Positions 28,691 through 42,377 are shown, counted from the first letter of the stretch. The stretch is 64,000 nucleotides of DNA from Ilex aquifolium (GCA_951799425.1 OX637397.1:19101064-19165063), one strand, 5' to 3'. Notes: generated by a model from the letters alone, not told the origin. Program-made: numbers and translations.

Positions 28691-30004
28691 TCATTTCTAC
28701 CAAGGTTTTCCTATGCAGAATCCAAATTTGCCACCTATATAGGTAAACTTCACAAAAAAGCTAAAGTTTAGCTTTAATATGTGTTTAAATATAATTGTCT
28801 CTCCCATAGCCTTTGGTATCTAGTAGTTTAAAGGATCTTCAATATGATCTACTAGGGCCTTTATTCATACATCCATAGCTATGAATGTGAGAAGGTTGAT
28901 CAAGATGCTTATAAAAAACTAATTTCACCAATTCGAGCCCATTTCTCAAATAAGAGGTTATGATTATTTATTTTATTCTTTTTCCTCCACAATTCTTTTT
29001 CAGAAGGTCTATTTCCTTCCCAATTCTACATGCATAAAGACGGTTGGTTTTCATAATATTAGCTACAATTTTCCAAATTGAGAGAATGTTGGAAAATAGG
29101 CAGTGCAAAAAGGAAAGATGGCCTATCCAAGTCATTTTCTTTCACAATAACAAAAGCACACAACCCTTATGCCTTTCTTGGCATCATGTATATTCTTCCT
29201 AATAATTATATTTCCATGGCAGCAAACGGATTACAATTACAACTTAAACAAGCAATAGTCAAAGGAATTCATATAATTATGCAACTCTCAACCAACTCCT
29301 TATTGAAAACTGTTGCAATTTTTTTTCTCTGTTTTGTGTAATGTTCTTTTAATTATTGGTCAAAACATATTTCCTATTTTATTACCACTTAGTATTTGTC
29401 ACAGTCAATTCTTAAATTGACAGTGTTGACTTTCTGCGTTCGCATTTTAGTATATCGATTTTATTCTCGTTATTTAGATCTTAACGAGTCTGCTCTTGAT
29501 CTAGAGTTATGATTAATGTTTTTGTGCAGACCCATTGGTGTACAATTTCACATAGCAAAACTATCCATGTTTTTCCCATGAGAACCTTAGTGTAAGAATT
29601 AAACTTCTTTGAATTTACTCATATTTTTAGAAAAATAATTTTCTTGCTATACTTGACATTTTTTTTTGACTATGCAGTAATGAAGTCATGTCAAGCTGCC
29701 ATATCATCTTGCTAAACGTGCTAAATGCTTCTAAAGAACTAAAAGTGAGGAATCAAACTCTCAATAAAACTTCAAAAAACTGGGCAAGAATAAATATAGT
29801 TTGTAAAGAAATTCCCACTTAAAATAGTGCAAAAATAGGAAATAATTTTCTATATCATATGTGCATAAAGAAATTTTCCAGCATAATAAATTCTTCATTG
29901 TGGCGAACTACATATTAAGCCAGAGGTTTAAAAAGCCACTCACAAATTGTATTGTTTCTAATCTAATCTTTGATACCAAGAAGATTTGTTATATAGAATT
30001 GAAT
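28691..30004. other. No gene recognised
   Basis: AT-rich sequence. An 87-codon frame at 29078-29341 has no recognisable domain and no splice context. I see no inverted or direct terminal repeats. Confidence 0.4.
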
Positions 30005-30554
30005 TTCGTATTTGAGTAAATGAGATAATCCCGAGAATGAACTTTTCGCTCTCCCCCTGTAGAGCTCTTCTCTTGGAATTCCCCTACTGAGCAGAGACAT
30101 TGCTTTTAACTACCCCAGGCCTCTGTTCATAATCCTCAACCATATATTCCTAATCTGTCATTGATACTCAGCTCCCATCATCTCCATTATTTTCTGCAAC
30201 CCCTGTTACTGCAGTGCCACCCCTTCTCTGCATAACCCTACCTACCCATCTCCCATCAATTTCATTATCTTCTGCAACTTTCCATAAGCTTCATCACACA
30301 TCCCTTAGCTGTCTCTCTAGCCATCGCTCACCTACAACAACCATCACCCTCCCCATAACAACCCCTCTATTCTCCTCACATACCAACATCAACACCATGG
30401 ATGACTCAAACGGAGAGCCCCCAACCAGTGAGCCACTCCGAATAAAACTTCTGTTAGATTCCAACAATTCCGCTATTCTCAATCACTCTTGCCTAGTGGG
30501 CAAACTCTACTCCAGCAAAAAAATCAACAAGAATGCAATCAAGAATGTCCTGGA

Positions 30555-31030
30555 TGTAAGAATTAATGTGGCCCACGTGATTTGGCACATGTGATTTTAC
30601 TGATTATTATCAGATAATTAATTTCAGTCAGATAATGATAAGATTACCAATCCTAATCTAACCAGTATAACTAATGGTTTCTAATTGGTCAATGAGAAGA
30701 AGTGGTTTCTTGATGTTCCACTTTGATGGGAAATTGAGTTTATGTTGAACTAGGGAATCCGTCATCTCTCTACCTATAAATATACACATGTCCATCTAGT
30801 TGTGTTTCGTAAGAATAAAGGTTAGGAGAGAGAAACCGATTTTCGGGCTACACCAAAGGATGATTTAATTCTTGATCAAGTAATTCAATGTTTACAATAA
30901 TGACTCCAAGTATGTTGATTATGATGTTTTTAATTCTACATTATGATTATTATGAGTATGTGAAAATCATGATTGCTCTAGATCTTGGAATTAAGGTTTG
31001 ATTGATTCATTTGATCAAATAAAGTTTACA
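30555..31030 (+). repeat. 5' LTR of the nested Copia
   Basis: Ends with TG..CA. An internal ctataaatatacac at about 30774 is the likely TATA box. The PBS-like tggtatcaaagcatg starts at 31033. Confidence 0.92.
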
Positions 31031-31760
31031 TGTGGTATCAAAGCATGTGTTATGAACTCTTGTGATTTTCCATTAAAGAAATATATTTTAGTTACCATCA
31101 TTGTGAACCGTAGCATGAATCGAGATCGTGCCAGATTGTAGTGATATTGTTATGAGTTCTATTAGTCTAATGCAATTCATAAACATATATTTTTGGTTCA
31201 ATTCTTAAAGAGTAGGTGCAATATGATGACAGATCTAAACTAGTATTTGAACTCTAGATTTTTGTACACTTTAAGTCACTCACATATATAGTACAACAAG
31301 GAAAGTCCACGTAATTAGAATCATTGAGATTCATGTTAATGATAGTTTCTTTAATTGTTTAACTTAACGTAACCCCTGAACGTTGATATGGGTAATCTGT
31401 CAACAGGTGTCTATGTCATAGTTAATTGTTGGTCATCTAATTTATGTGTAATGAATGGTAATATGTGGCTTAATGTTCAACCTGTAGTTTTGTTTGTTTG
31501 TTGGCGAATATATTGGCTATATTAAAGGACCCAAAAATATTTTATGTTATGTCTTTAGATTATGTGCACAGATCATGGAACTTTGTGTCATACATACATT
31601 CATGATATTCCGTATAATGTATAAAATTTTATGATTTATTAAAACACAACATTTTATTTATTGATTGATCTATTTAGGTCTAACAAATGATCTTGTGTGT
31701 CATAATGATGAATAGTTGGCTGTGGATTATTGTTAATCTTATGATTTATTTAAAGTCTTT

Positions 31761-32188
31761 ATTTTGATTCGAAATCTATATTACGATATAGTTTGGTAGT
31801 CGCCAAAGTGACCCAACTAAAATCACTCATAGATTTTAAATCACATAATTAATATTTAATATCTATTATTGAGATATTAAAATAATAGTTTATACAATGT
31901 AATATTTTGATTCGAAATCTATATTACGATATAGTTTGGTAGTCACCTAAGTGACCCAACTAGGATGACTCGTAGATATCAAATCGTATAATTGATTATA
32001 ATATTCATTATCTCGTGATATTAAAATAATCGATTGTGCAACGTCATTATTTTGATTTAATGCCTATATTATAGTTCGGTAGCCGCCAAAGTGGCTCAAC
32101 TAGAATGATTAATAAGTATTGAATCATATAATTGATATTTAATACCCATTACCGAGGTATTAAAATAATGACTTGTAAATCGCAGTTT
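31761..32188 (+). repeat. Three tandem units of about 143 bp in the Copia leader
   Basis: Units start at 31761, 31904 and 32049, each with attttgatt and gtttggtagtcgcc or a close variant, then gacccaactag and ending in gatattaaaataat. Units 1 and 2 share their first 40 bases almost exactly; unit 3 is more diverged. They lie between the PBS and the gag/protease remnant. Confidence 0.85.
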
Positions 32189-33890
32189 CTTGATCACTTG
32201 GATATTAGGAATCGGCCCAAAGGTGCACCACCTTTCAAGTGATTAATTAACTAGAATAAGATGATTGGTGTATATTCATAATGGGTGTGGAATGGAAGCC
32301 CAAAGGTGACGGACCTACCTAATTATGAATATATTATCAATTAGTGCTATTAGGTGAGAGAGAATCACCATAATGGTTAATGTATTAGTATATCGTGATT
32401 ACTACCCAAAGGAGAGTCACGATAGTACTACTTATTGCTTCTTAGAATATGTATTTATTCTAACTCATGGTTAAACTTATAGATAACTCAAAGCATTAAT
32501 GTAGTGAGCATTTACCTTCTTTTATTGTTAGTTCATGTATTGTTACATTTACATACTTTGTCTAGTTCGATACTTAATGGAATGAGTATTTTTCAGATTA
32601 ATGTGAACAAATTCAATTTCACTTATGTATTTTGACTACTTGTCTGACACTTAACTGCTATTACTGAATCAAGTAGTTCTAATGAAATGGCTTTACATAA
32701 AGCCTATAATAGATCGAACCAACTATGCATTATGTTTGTGCGAATGATTATGATGTATAATGTTAAGTTAGTTGTTCCTCAAATTGATAATACTCATGAA
32801 TGTTATATAGTCATGCAAGAATGTTATTGAACTATTGATTAGTCTCTTATTAGACAATGATGGTTGAACTTACCATTATGAAATTTGATAGTACATGTGG
32901 GATGCATAAATATATCCTCATAATTTTAGCTACTAAGTTAATAGTTTTAAGGATAGACGAGTTCTTTTATGTAATTTAATTTGAACTCTACGTCCCTTGA
33001 TATGAACCTATATTGATGATATGTAGCATGCTAATGTATGTCTATTATGTATGTTCAAGAGGAAACAAGACTTAAGAACTTAAGACACTATTCTAAGACC
33101 AAGAGCCTACTTAGCTACTTAGGCTCATAAGAGAAATAAATGATATGTGTCATTTATGTAAAAGTTGAGACATTTTTTAAAATGATTGATATAAACGAAG
33201 GGCATGATTCGAAAGGAAAGATAAGCATTAAAGTTTTTGTATGTTTTGAATCAAACCTTAAAGAAGAATATTCTAGTAGCACATTATGGATTGACTTGAA
33301 TTGGCTACAACGAATGTTTCAAATTCGATGTTAGGGATTTTTCATAACTCAAAATGTTAAATCATAAATTGATATTTATGGTTAATCAGGTCAAAGCCCA
33401 ATTTAAGATGGTTTGGACTTTCTGTTTGTTTCTAGATATCAATCATAATTTATATAATAATTTATGTTCCTAGTATTTTGAAGTTTGATTTTCTTATCTA
33501 AACTTCATGATGATTATTAATCTTTTCAAATATGATAATAAAGCATTAGTTTGTTTAATAATACATTTTTAGCATTTTGTATTCTTCATAATGGTTTGTA
33601 TAAATTAAAGTCTAATGACCTATTTTCTGAGTCTCTTCTAACCCTGCATCATAATATTTAGAACCTATTGTAGTCCGATAAATGAAAAATTCTTTATGCT
33701 GTGACATAAATGACTGTCACATAATTAGAGAAAGGTTGAAGAAACTAATCAAATATGATATTGTTTTCAATCTAGAATTTTATTGATTTGGTGTGTATAG
33801 ATTCTATTAAGGAAAAATGAATCAAAAAAAAAACACCAAGAATTATTCTAGAAGTGTAAAACTCTTTAAACTTATATATATAGGCACATC
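32189..33890 (+). pseudogene. Copia gag/protease-region remnant
   Basis: Little of gag is readable. Around 33230-33470 the plus strand reads VCFESNLKEEYSSSTLWID, and later resembles the Copia protease segment ending SRNLISLSKLD in degenerate form. The D-S-G-A active site is lost. Stops are frequent. Confidence 0.55.
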
Positions 33891-33891
33891 A

Positions 33892-36829
33892 TGTGACGCC
33901 CCAAAATCCGGGGGTCCGTTGATTACCCATCAACCCGCGGAATACCTATAGATACCTAGTATCTCGATATCACAATGTTATGCCCCATTTACCGGGGTCC
34001 ATAACTTACGAAATTTGGGCAGAGTCTCCTTTGTATGGGGAGCTCTACCCAATACCCAACCTGTGCAATACACAATTACCAGACCCATCCGAGGTCAAAT
34101 ATAAAGCAATGGCCGCACCGGGTCCATGTATAAGTAAACATTGGCCACACTGGGTCCAATTAACCATACTTATATAACATACAAGGTTAGATTAACAATT
34201 ATTCACATATATTCTATTACAATTAATTTGCTTAATTTACATGCCAAAGACATAATATTTCAAATGTTTTCACATGAAATAAGGCTAAGACCACATGTCG
34301 GCCTTTCTTCAACCATGAGGGCCCAAACTTGAGCCGTGCGCCGGTGAACCTCCCGCACCTGAAATTGTTCCCGTATAGGGTGAGCCAACGCCCAGTAGAG
34401 AAATTCCTACAGAGGCTACTCCTCAACCTATATGCACATGAAATATTCACATGCAACATCCATAATTTCCATAACCATTCCAATCAAGAATGCAATTCAA
34501 TGATGGAATGCCATTAAGCCATGCCGTGAATGAGATGAAATCCACTCATGTACATCCAACCCGAGTCCACCCCGACTCTCTTTACATGCCAATGCCATGT
34601 ATGTTAAACCGGGCTACCTAAGCCCCATGAATGAGATGAGACTCATGTACTCGACCCGAGCCCTTCCCGGCTCCCACACACACAATGCGAATGCCAATGT
34701 GTACCACATGCTATGAGTGAGATGAGACTCAATCATGTAACACAACCCGAGTCCTTCCCGACTCCCACAACACAATGCAATGTGTAATGAACCCGTCTTC
34801 GACGGAAAATATGATACTCATTGGATGAGTATATTTTATATCAAAATCTTGTGTTTCCTTTGGGCAACGGATTTTGGAATTTCACCCTGGCTCCGTAAGC
34901 ATTACACTTTTGCGGAATTTCACCCCGGGAAGTGTATGAACCAAGTGATTCCGGGTCTTTCACCCGAGGAAGTCGCCATGCCCCTTCTTGCTATACCCAG
35001 ACACAAGTTTTACTTATGCAATGCAACCATGCGACTCAAAAAGGATCGTCGATCCACTTTTCTCCCGAGTCCACATATCAAGCACCAAACAAGGTGTTGA
35101 TTAACCATGCACCACCTACACATGCCTCCACTAATGACTAATGTCCATGAATGGAGTTACCAATGTCATGCTCTATATGCAATAATGCTAATGAGCAATT
35201 TCCATGACCATATGCATTTAATACCACATAGATTGTGGTACAAACACCCATGCACAACATCCTTATGACACAATGTCCATGTATGTGATGTTTCCGTACA
35301 TATGCAATGTAATGACCCATTGCTTCTCTCATGCAAGGTTCATATGTAATGAATGCCATATGAACTGTCTCTACCACATTCCAACATATGGTATTAACAA
35401 CAACCATGCACACACACACACCACTCATGATGTGAATTCCCCGTGCATATGCAATGTGATGTATCATTGCAATAACATTATGTCACATATGTAATGCATG
35501 CCATATGGACTAAATTAACATAATCAATTCCACTCCATGGCAATTTACATTATAAACGTATAAATTCCATGCTTCATTACAACAATTGATATATCAAAAT
35601 ATATATTTGACATTCACAATTTCAACATAAATCATATCGTACACATATGATTTTCATTTACCACATAAGGCATAACATGTTATTTATCATATAACAATTT
35701 CAATCCATTTAGGTATTTTGTCAAACACCTTCAAGGCAAACAACATGGTAACACATATCATGCCCAATTTCCACATAATTCAAGAAATTCCAATAGACAA
35801 TTTCTACATACCAATTTAGGATAAAATTATTTTACCTAAATTCCACCAATAGGCAAGTGTAATTTTTCTAACAACCTACCCATTTTCTTCATTATTCCAT
35901 AACTATATCCATATAAATATGTACACATATCTATATATATACCAAGCCATAATCATAGGCATTTTAGGTAAGAAATCAACCCAAGTAGGAGAATCCCTAC
36001 CTCTTGTAGCGTGAGAATCCCGTAGGAAGCTCCCAATACCCGAAAACCCAACTCGAAGTTGATTTTTCCAAATCCCGATTTTTTCACCTTCGGTGAAAAT
36101 CTTCATTTTTGGTACCCACGCGTAGCCCTCGTCGACGTGATCACTTCTCCCTTCTAGCTCGACGGAATCCGAGCAAAGAAATACAACTCGAATCTTGATT
36201 TTCGTACACCCCCACCCGTTCACCTTCGGTGAAACTTGTTGTTTTTGGTACCCACGCGTAGCCTTCGTCGCGTAGATGAACTTTGCCTTTTGAATCGACG
36301 AATTCCGACGGACGGAACTCCCGGAATCGGAGCGAGAAGGCTAAAGAATTTTTTTTTTTGGCTTTGGTCTTGGGCGGCTGAAAAGGCTGAAGTTCAGCTG
36401 AAAAATTGTTCAAAAAGCTGATTTTTTTAGGATATTTATAGGCAAAAATGTGCGGTCCACATCGCACCACATATTTTCGACTTTCGGGTCCGTTTTTCGT
36501 CCCGAAACGATTTATTAAGTCCCGGATTAAGTCCAAATTAATTTTATTGGAACTTTAATCCAATTATAAGGAAATTTTATAAAATCCATTATTGGGGACC
36601 TTTAAAATTACATTCGCCACACAGTCGCCTCGAACGACGTGTAAAAATCCGACTATCTCGGAATTCGACGAAATTTCTAGTGATTACTAGATTTCGCGTT
36701 GCGAATCCAATGGTGCACTCCGTTTCCTCATCCGAGGTCTAGAACATGATTATTTCAAATACGCATAAGGGTGGAGAATTACCATTTTGCCCTTTTTCAG
36801 AAAATGTTCAATTTTTCCTGAGTTTTACA
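33892..36829 (+). mobile_element. Solo LTR 2 (2938 bp), TSD catca, inside the Copia element
   Basis: It starts TGTGACGCCCCAAAATCC and ends GAGTTTTACA, with catca at 33887-33891 and 36830-36834. Same family as solo LTRs 1 and 3 (shared ccgggggtcc, gggtgagc.aacgcc, tcctcatccgagg) but a diverged subfamily. It lacks the ACCGGT palindrome block. Confidence 0.92.
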
Positions 36830-38403
36830 CATCAAGAATTTGTTATAACGTTTATGATATATTTTTCACATTATCGTTATCTCAATATATTACATAAAAA
36901 TTTCAAGTAGAGAATGCTATTAAGATACATATTATTAATGTTGAAAGATAGGTATATAGAAAAGTGAAAGTCATCAGATCAGATAGGTGGTTAATATTAG
37001 GGAAGATATGATGGTTAAAGATAATGACTTAATCTATTTATTAAACTCCTTGAAAAGTATAGTATTTCTACTTAACGCACTATGTCTAGTACATGAGAGC
37101 AAAATGGTATAGCTAATAGGCATACATAGTGAAAATGCTTAGAAGTATATTTCGTGATTTCTCATTACTCTTATTTTATGGATGAATGCTCTTGGAGTTT
37201 TAGACATTAGAAAAAAAAAATTGGATTTTAGAACGATTAATAGTAACTTTATCGTTTACAAAAAAAAAAAAAAAAAGATCTAAAGGATATAGGTTCATAG
37301 AATGAGAATTATATGTATTGATAATGTCAGATTTATTAAGAATGGTGAAATCAGTAGGAGTGATAAATCATAGAAAATGGTTGTTAAAGAAAGGTGGAAG
37401 TCCTAATACCTATTACATTTCATAATATTGTTGTTCTAATCGTTGTTGAATGATCTGACAATGTTGAATAACAAATTAATGATTAACCACTCCACACTGA
37501 GAGTGTCACCAATAAATCAATAGTAGAAAAATATCACATGAGTAGCATTAAGATAATCTCTAACATAAATAAGATAAGCTATTCAGAATGATTACGTGAT
37601 ATATCTACAAGAATCTGATTTTGATTTAGGGATAGGTAAAGATTTGATTTCGTTTTCACAAGCCATAGAAAGTGATGGCTTTGCTAATTGGATTGATGTT
37701 ATGAATGATTAATCGAAATTAACAGACCAGAATGAAGTTTGAAATCTTGTTAGATATGAAGTCAAACTTATGATTAAAGGTTTCACTCATAATTGAGATA
37801 TTGATTATATAGAGACCTTCTATTATGTATCTAAGAAGGTTTCACTAATAATCATTATGACATTGGTAGCTCATTATGATTTATAGTTATACCATATAAA
37901 TGTGAAACTGTAAAGCTTAACCTAAAGAGTTCTCAATAAGAGAAATAATTCTTGAGTTGCAAACTTAATAGGTCAATATATAGATATAAAAAAGTTTTTC
38001 CACCATGGTATTTTAAGTTCAATGATATCATTACTTCTTTAAGTATTAAGGAAAACACCATTATTGGTGTATATATATCTTAAAGTTAGTGGGAGTAAGG
38101 TTTTTAACTCTATATGTTGATATTGTGTTGTTTGTCAGTAGTAATCTTAGATTATTACATGAAACTAAGTTTCTCTCTGTAAATATTAAATGAAAGATAT
38201 GGTGAAACAATATATGTGATTGTAATTTAAATGTCCCAGGATCGATCACTTAGATTGTTTGGGTTGTCTCATGAAGTATATATAGGAAGAATTATAGAGA
38301 GATTTAATATGGAGAATTGTTTAGCTAATGTTGGTCCAATATAGTAAAAGGGATTAGTTTAGCTAATGTTGGTCCAATATAGTAAAAGGAATTGTTTAGC
38401 TAA
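36830..38403 (+). pseudogene. Copia integrase-tail/RT remnant
   Basis: Readable pieces are YLQESDFDLGIGKDLISFSQ and SKLTDQNEV near 37600-37740. Then come KLMIKGFTHN, DIDYIETF, TLVAHYDL (37760-37890) and an RT/RNase H junction with HETKFLSVNI, HEVYIGRIIERFNMEN (38150-38320). This is Copia RT in the correct order with stops throughout. The segment ends in a 38-bp tandem duplication at the solo LTR 3 boundary. Confidence 0.75.
38314..38403 (+). repeat. 38-bp tandem duplication (2.4 copies) next to solo LTR 3
   Basis: Gaattgtttagctaatgttg starts units at 38314, 38352 (as gattagtttag) and 38389. The third unit is cut after gctaa by the LTR. Confidence 0.85.
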
Positions 38404-40996
38404 TGTGACACCCCAAAATCCGGGGGTCCCGTTGATAACCCATCAACCCGCGGAAACATCCGTGGATATCGCTTAGCCCGACACCACATCAAGAATATTA
38501 TTAAGCCGGGATTATAACCCATAATGAAAATTCGGTTTAACATTCATTTGATTCAATTAAAGTTCCATACACCGTGGTTTGTACCCCATTAGGGTCCACT
38601 TTGATCATCTAAGGGAAGGAAATTCAAAGCCCAAAGATTTGGCAAAACAATTGAAAATTTCAGATTTTTGGAATGACTACCGGTAGCTGTTTATCGGCTA
38701 CCGGTAGCCGAAACATTCTGGAGTTACGACTACCTGTTGTCTACCGGTAGCCGAAACCTTCTGGAGTTACGACTACCTGTTGGCTACCGGTAGCTGATAC
38801 ACACTGGACAGTCGACTACCGGTAGTTACCCATTGACTACCGGTAGTTGCTGCCCAGATTTGCTTTCTTGCTCCATTTTTCATTTCCAATTCATCCTAAC
38901 TCAATTCCACATCATCCAAGACATGTACAACTATATTTTTACATTTTGCACAAGATCCATACACGACCATTACAATCTATCCCATACAAATATAATTCAA
39001 AAAAGGGAATGAAATAAGTTTGTTTATACAAAATTTACATGTCATAAACCATTGTAAAACAAAAGGTTTACAAAATCTTGAGATAAGGCCGCACTTAGGC
39101 CCCCTTCACCCTTGATGCTCTCCATGGGAGCCAATCGCCGGTGTAAACCCGACACCTGAAATTGTTTCCCGTATAGGGTGAGCACAACGCCCAGTAGAGA
39201 TAAACCTATAGAGGTTACTCTTCCCCTAGATGCACATGCTCATGTAATCATCACATAAACATATAATTAATCATTTCTCATGCTTATGCATTCTATGATG
39301 GAATGCAACAATGCTATGCCATGGAATGAAGTGACACTCACCCATGCATTTCAACCCGAGTCTTCACCGACTCACACAACACAATGCAACGCCAAAGTGT
39401 AATGCAACCCGTCTATTGACGGAAAAATCCTTCCAATGATCGTTATGAAATCCGATCATTATTGGAATCTACCCATTGAATGGGTGTTTTTATAACCAAA
39501 TCCTTGTGTTTTCTTTGGGCAACGGATTTTCGGAATCACACCGCCGGTTCGGTACACCGTGTCACTTTTCTGGAATCTCACCGCCGGCCAAGTGACTCAA
39601 CCAAGTGGTTTAGGGTTTTGCACCCAAGGAAGTCGCCATGCCCCTTCTTGCTATACCCAACACAAGTTTTCCTTATGCAACATGCGACTAAAAAAGGATC
39701 GTCGATCCAATTTCTCCCGAGCCCACATATCAAGCACCAAACAAGGTGTCGATTAAATCTATGCATCTCCCACACACCAACACTCATGCAATTGTCCCAT
39801 GAATGTGATGCCATGATCATGCCCAATATGTAATGTATACTACATGAGCAATAATCAACACATATCTTCACATTCCATGGAATTTAAATCATAAGCATGT
39901 AAATTCCATAAACCATCATAAACAACATATCAATGAGCATATGTCAATACATCAATAACACATTCAAACATGTTATTCCAATGACCCCAAACAAATCATC
40001 TAAACAACCCACCAAGGCATATTATCAAACACCTCATAGGCACTAACATATTGTTTCATTTTAAGCAAAACAACAACTTCCAACACACAAAACATGCCTT
40101 CAATATCACCAAGTTATATAATGCATCACATATAACTTACACATATCAAAATTTAGCTAGCAACAAGCCTAAGCTAATTTCATGCTCACCTTTCCATTCT
40201 CATAACCATAAACCCATATATATATATACATATATACACATGCATATATATAGATACCCTTAAACTAGCTACACCTAAGGTAGAATAATCCAAGATAGGA
40301 ATAACCCCTACCTCAATAGAGATGTAGGCAATCTCTATACACCAAAATCACTCAAAAACCAAGACCTTCCCCAAACTTCACCCTTGGATATTCGGTGAAA
40401 CGCCTTGTTTTTGGTACGTAGTCGAAGCCCTCACCGCGTAGAGCAACTTTAATTCTTGGTTCTTGTTGATCCGAGCGACGGAGCTCCGGGAATCCAAGAG
40501 AGAAGACTTGAAGAATTGATTTTCTCTCTTTCTCTCTTCTCACGCCTGAACCAGCCGGCCAAATGGGTATAGAATATCTGATTTTTCAGATATTTTGCCC
40601 CTTTTATACTTTTTAAGACTTGGCCCGAGTCGCGCCACATGTCCCCCACTTAATCGGGTCCGATTTTATCCCGAAACGATTTATTTGATCTCGGTTTAAC
40701 TTCAATTTAATTTTATTTGAACTTTACTTAATTTTAAGGAAATTTAATATTTCTCGTTTTTGGGGACCTTTAAAAGGTCAATCGCCACGCAGTCGTCTCG
40801 AACTACGTGCAAAATCCGACTATCTCGGAATTCAACGAAATTTCTGGTGGTCACTAGAATTCGCGTTGCGAATCCAACGACGCACTCCGTTTCCTCATCC
40901 GAGGTCTAGAACATATGTATTTCAAATACGTGCAGTAATGGCAAATTACCATTTTGCCCTTTTTCAGAAAAATTTCAAATTTTCCCGGGTTTCACA
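38404..40996 (+). mobile_element. Solo LTR 3 (2593 bp), flanks do not match
   Basis: It starts TGTGACACCCCAAAATCC and ends CCCGGGTTTCACA. The left flank is gctaa and the right flank agttc, so there is no TSD. The Copia pol frame resumes after it (IMKCIPYVSIA). Contains six CTACCGGTAG palindromes. Confidence 0.85.
38677..38846. repeat. Six copies of the palindrome CTACCGGTAG in solo LTR 3
   Basis: Six perfect 10-base palindromes CTACCGGTAG occur in 170 bp, starting about 273 bp into the LTR, the same place as the GTACCGGTAC array of solo LTR 1. The spacer containing ttctggagttacgactacc is itself duplicated. Confidence 0.95.
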
Positions 40997-41490
40997 AGTT
41001 CAACTATATGTAATGTTCAAATAATGAAATGTATTCCTTATGTTTCTATTGCATGATGTTTTATGTATGCATTTACGTGTATAAAGTCAGATACTATTCT
41101 TCCAGTTGATATATTATGTAAATACCGAACCGATCCTGAAATGGATCATTATGAGCATACAAGATATTTACATGGTATGAATGATTACATGGTCACATTT
41201 AAGAAGTCTAATCATCTAGTGGTGATTGAAAATTATGAAAATTAAATTTGTGGCTTGCTTTGAGGCTACAATTTATGAGTTATAGTTGCGAAATTTTATC
41301 TCAGGACTTGGAATTGTCGACTTTATGGCCAAGCTGCTTGGAACTTATTGTGATAATTTCGCATATATGCTTTTTGCTAAGTGTCTATAGAGCATAATAG
41401 CATGAAGCTCATGATTGCAAATCCATTAAAGAAAGTACTACTAAAGACATTTAAAGATGTTAACATAATGAGTCTTGATTATAGCTCATG
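40997..41490 (+). pseudogene. Copia RNase H remnant
   Basis: Readable: IPYVSI, FMYAFTCIKSDTI, DPEMDHYEHTRYLHGMNDY, then after shifts LRNFISGLGIVDSMAK and MKLMIANPLKKVLLKTFKD, matching the end of Copia pol. Confidence 0.75.
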
Positions 41491-41900
41491 ATGGTTGTTC
41501 ACTTAATGTTGTGGATTTTGCATAATGATTATTTATTTGACACTTTCCGTTCTTATTCGAATTGTTTACGATATTTCTTGGTTTTGAGAATGTACGTACA
41601 TGTATAAGATTGATTGAATGATAACAAGAATAACCTTAGGCACAAGGCATTATTGTTGGACCTTATTATATATATACTTATCAATCATAGATCGCGTTAG
41701 ACAGGTTGCTAGTGTTGTGGTATATGGAAGGGACTATATCACGTTAATGATGTACAAATGCCATGACTCGCATTAGTGGGTTGTTTAATTGTGATATTAT
41801 GATGACCAAATTAAGGTACTGATGGATTGGATTTATTGCGCGTTTATGTAAACCTTACTTGACCCAATTGTAAGCTAATCATATAGGCCAAGTGGGAGAA

Positions 41901-42377
41901 TGTAAGAATTAATGTGGCCCACATGATTTGGCACATGTGATTTTACTGATTATTATCAAATAATTAATTTGGGTTAGATAATGATAAGGTTACCAATTCT
42001 AATCTAACCGGTATAACTAATGGTTTCTAATTGGTCAATGAGAAGAAGTGGTTTCCTGATGTCCTACTTTGATGGGAAGTGGAGTTTATGTTGAACTAGA
42101 GAATCGGTCATCTCTTTACCTTTACCTATACACATGTCCCATCGGGTTGTGTATCGTAAGAATAAAGGTTAGGAGAGAGAAACCGATTTTCGAGCTACAC
42201 CAAAGGATGATTCAATTCTTGATCAAGTAATTCAAGGTTTGCAATAATGGCTCCAGGTATGTTGATTATGATGTTTTTAATTATACATTATGATTATTAT
42301 GAGTATGTGAAAATCATGATTATTCTAGATCTTGGAATTAGGGTTTGATTGATTCATTTGATCAAATAAAGTTTACA
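41901..42377 (+). repeat. 3' LTR of the nested Copia
   Basis: Begins TGTAAGAATTAATGTGGCCC after the purine tract aagtgggagaa. It ends at tttaca, followed by the ctgga TSD and the rest of LINE ORF1. Confidence 0.92.

Larger units (their letters stand above)
30555..42377 (+). mobile_element. Ty1/copia element inserted in LINE ORF1, TSD ctgga, containing two more solo LTRs
   Basis: LTRs at 30555-31030 (476 bp) and 41901-42377 (477 bp) both begin TGTAAGAATTAATGTGGCCC and end AAATAAAGTTTACA, and differ at roughly 30 positions. Ctgga flanks at 30550-30554 and 42378-42382. A PBS-like TGGTATCAAAGC follows the 5' LTR, and gtgggagaa precedes the 3' LTR. Minus the nested LTRs the element is about 6.3 kb. 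Its coding region is badly decayed. Confidence 0.92.

Noticed and set aside
34780..35467. Several 60-110 codon frames on both strands
   Set aside because: They all lie inside solo LTR 2 and recur in shifted form in solo LTR 3 (39480-39871). LTR sequence, not genes.
18018..38846. The ACCGGT palindrome arrays as a CRISPR-like array
   Set aside because: Units are only 10 bp, spacers are irregular and partly repeated, and the context is a plant LTR.
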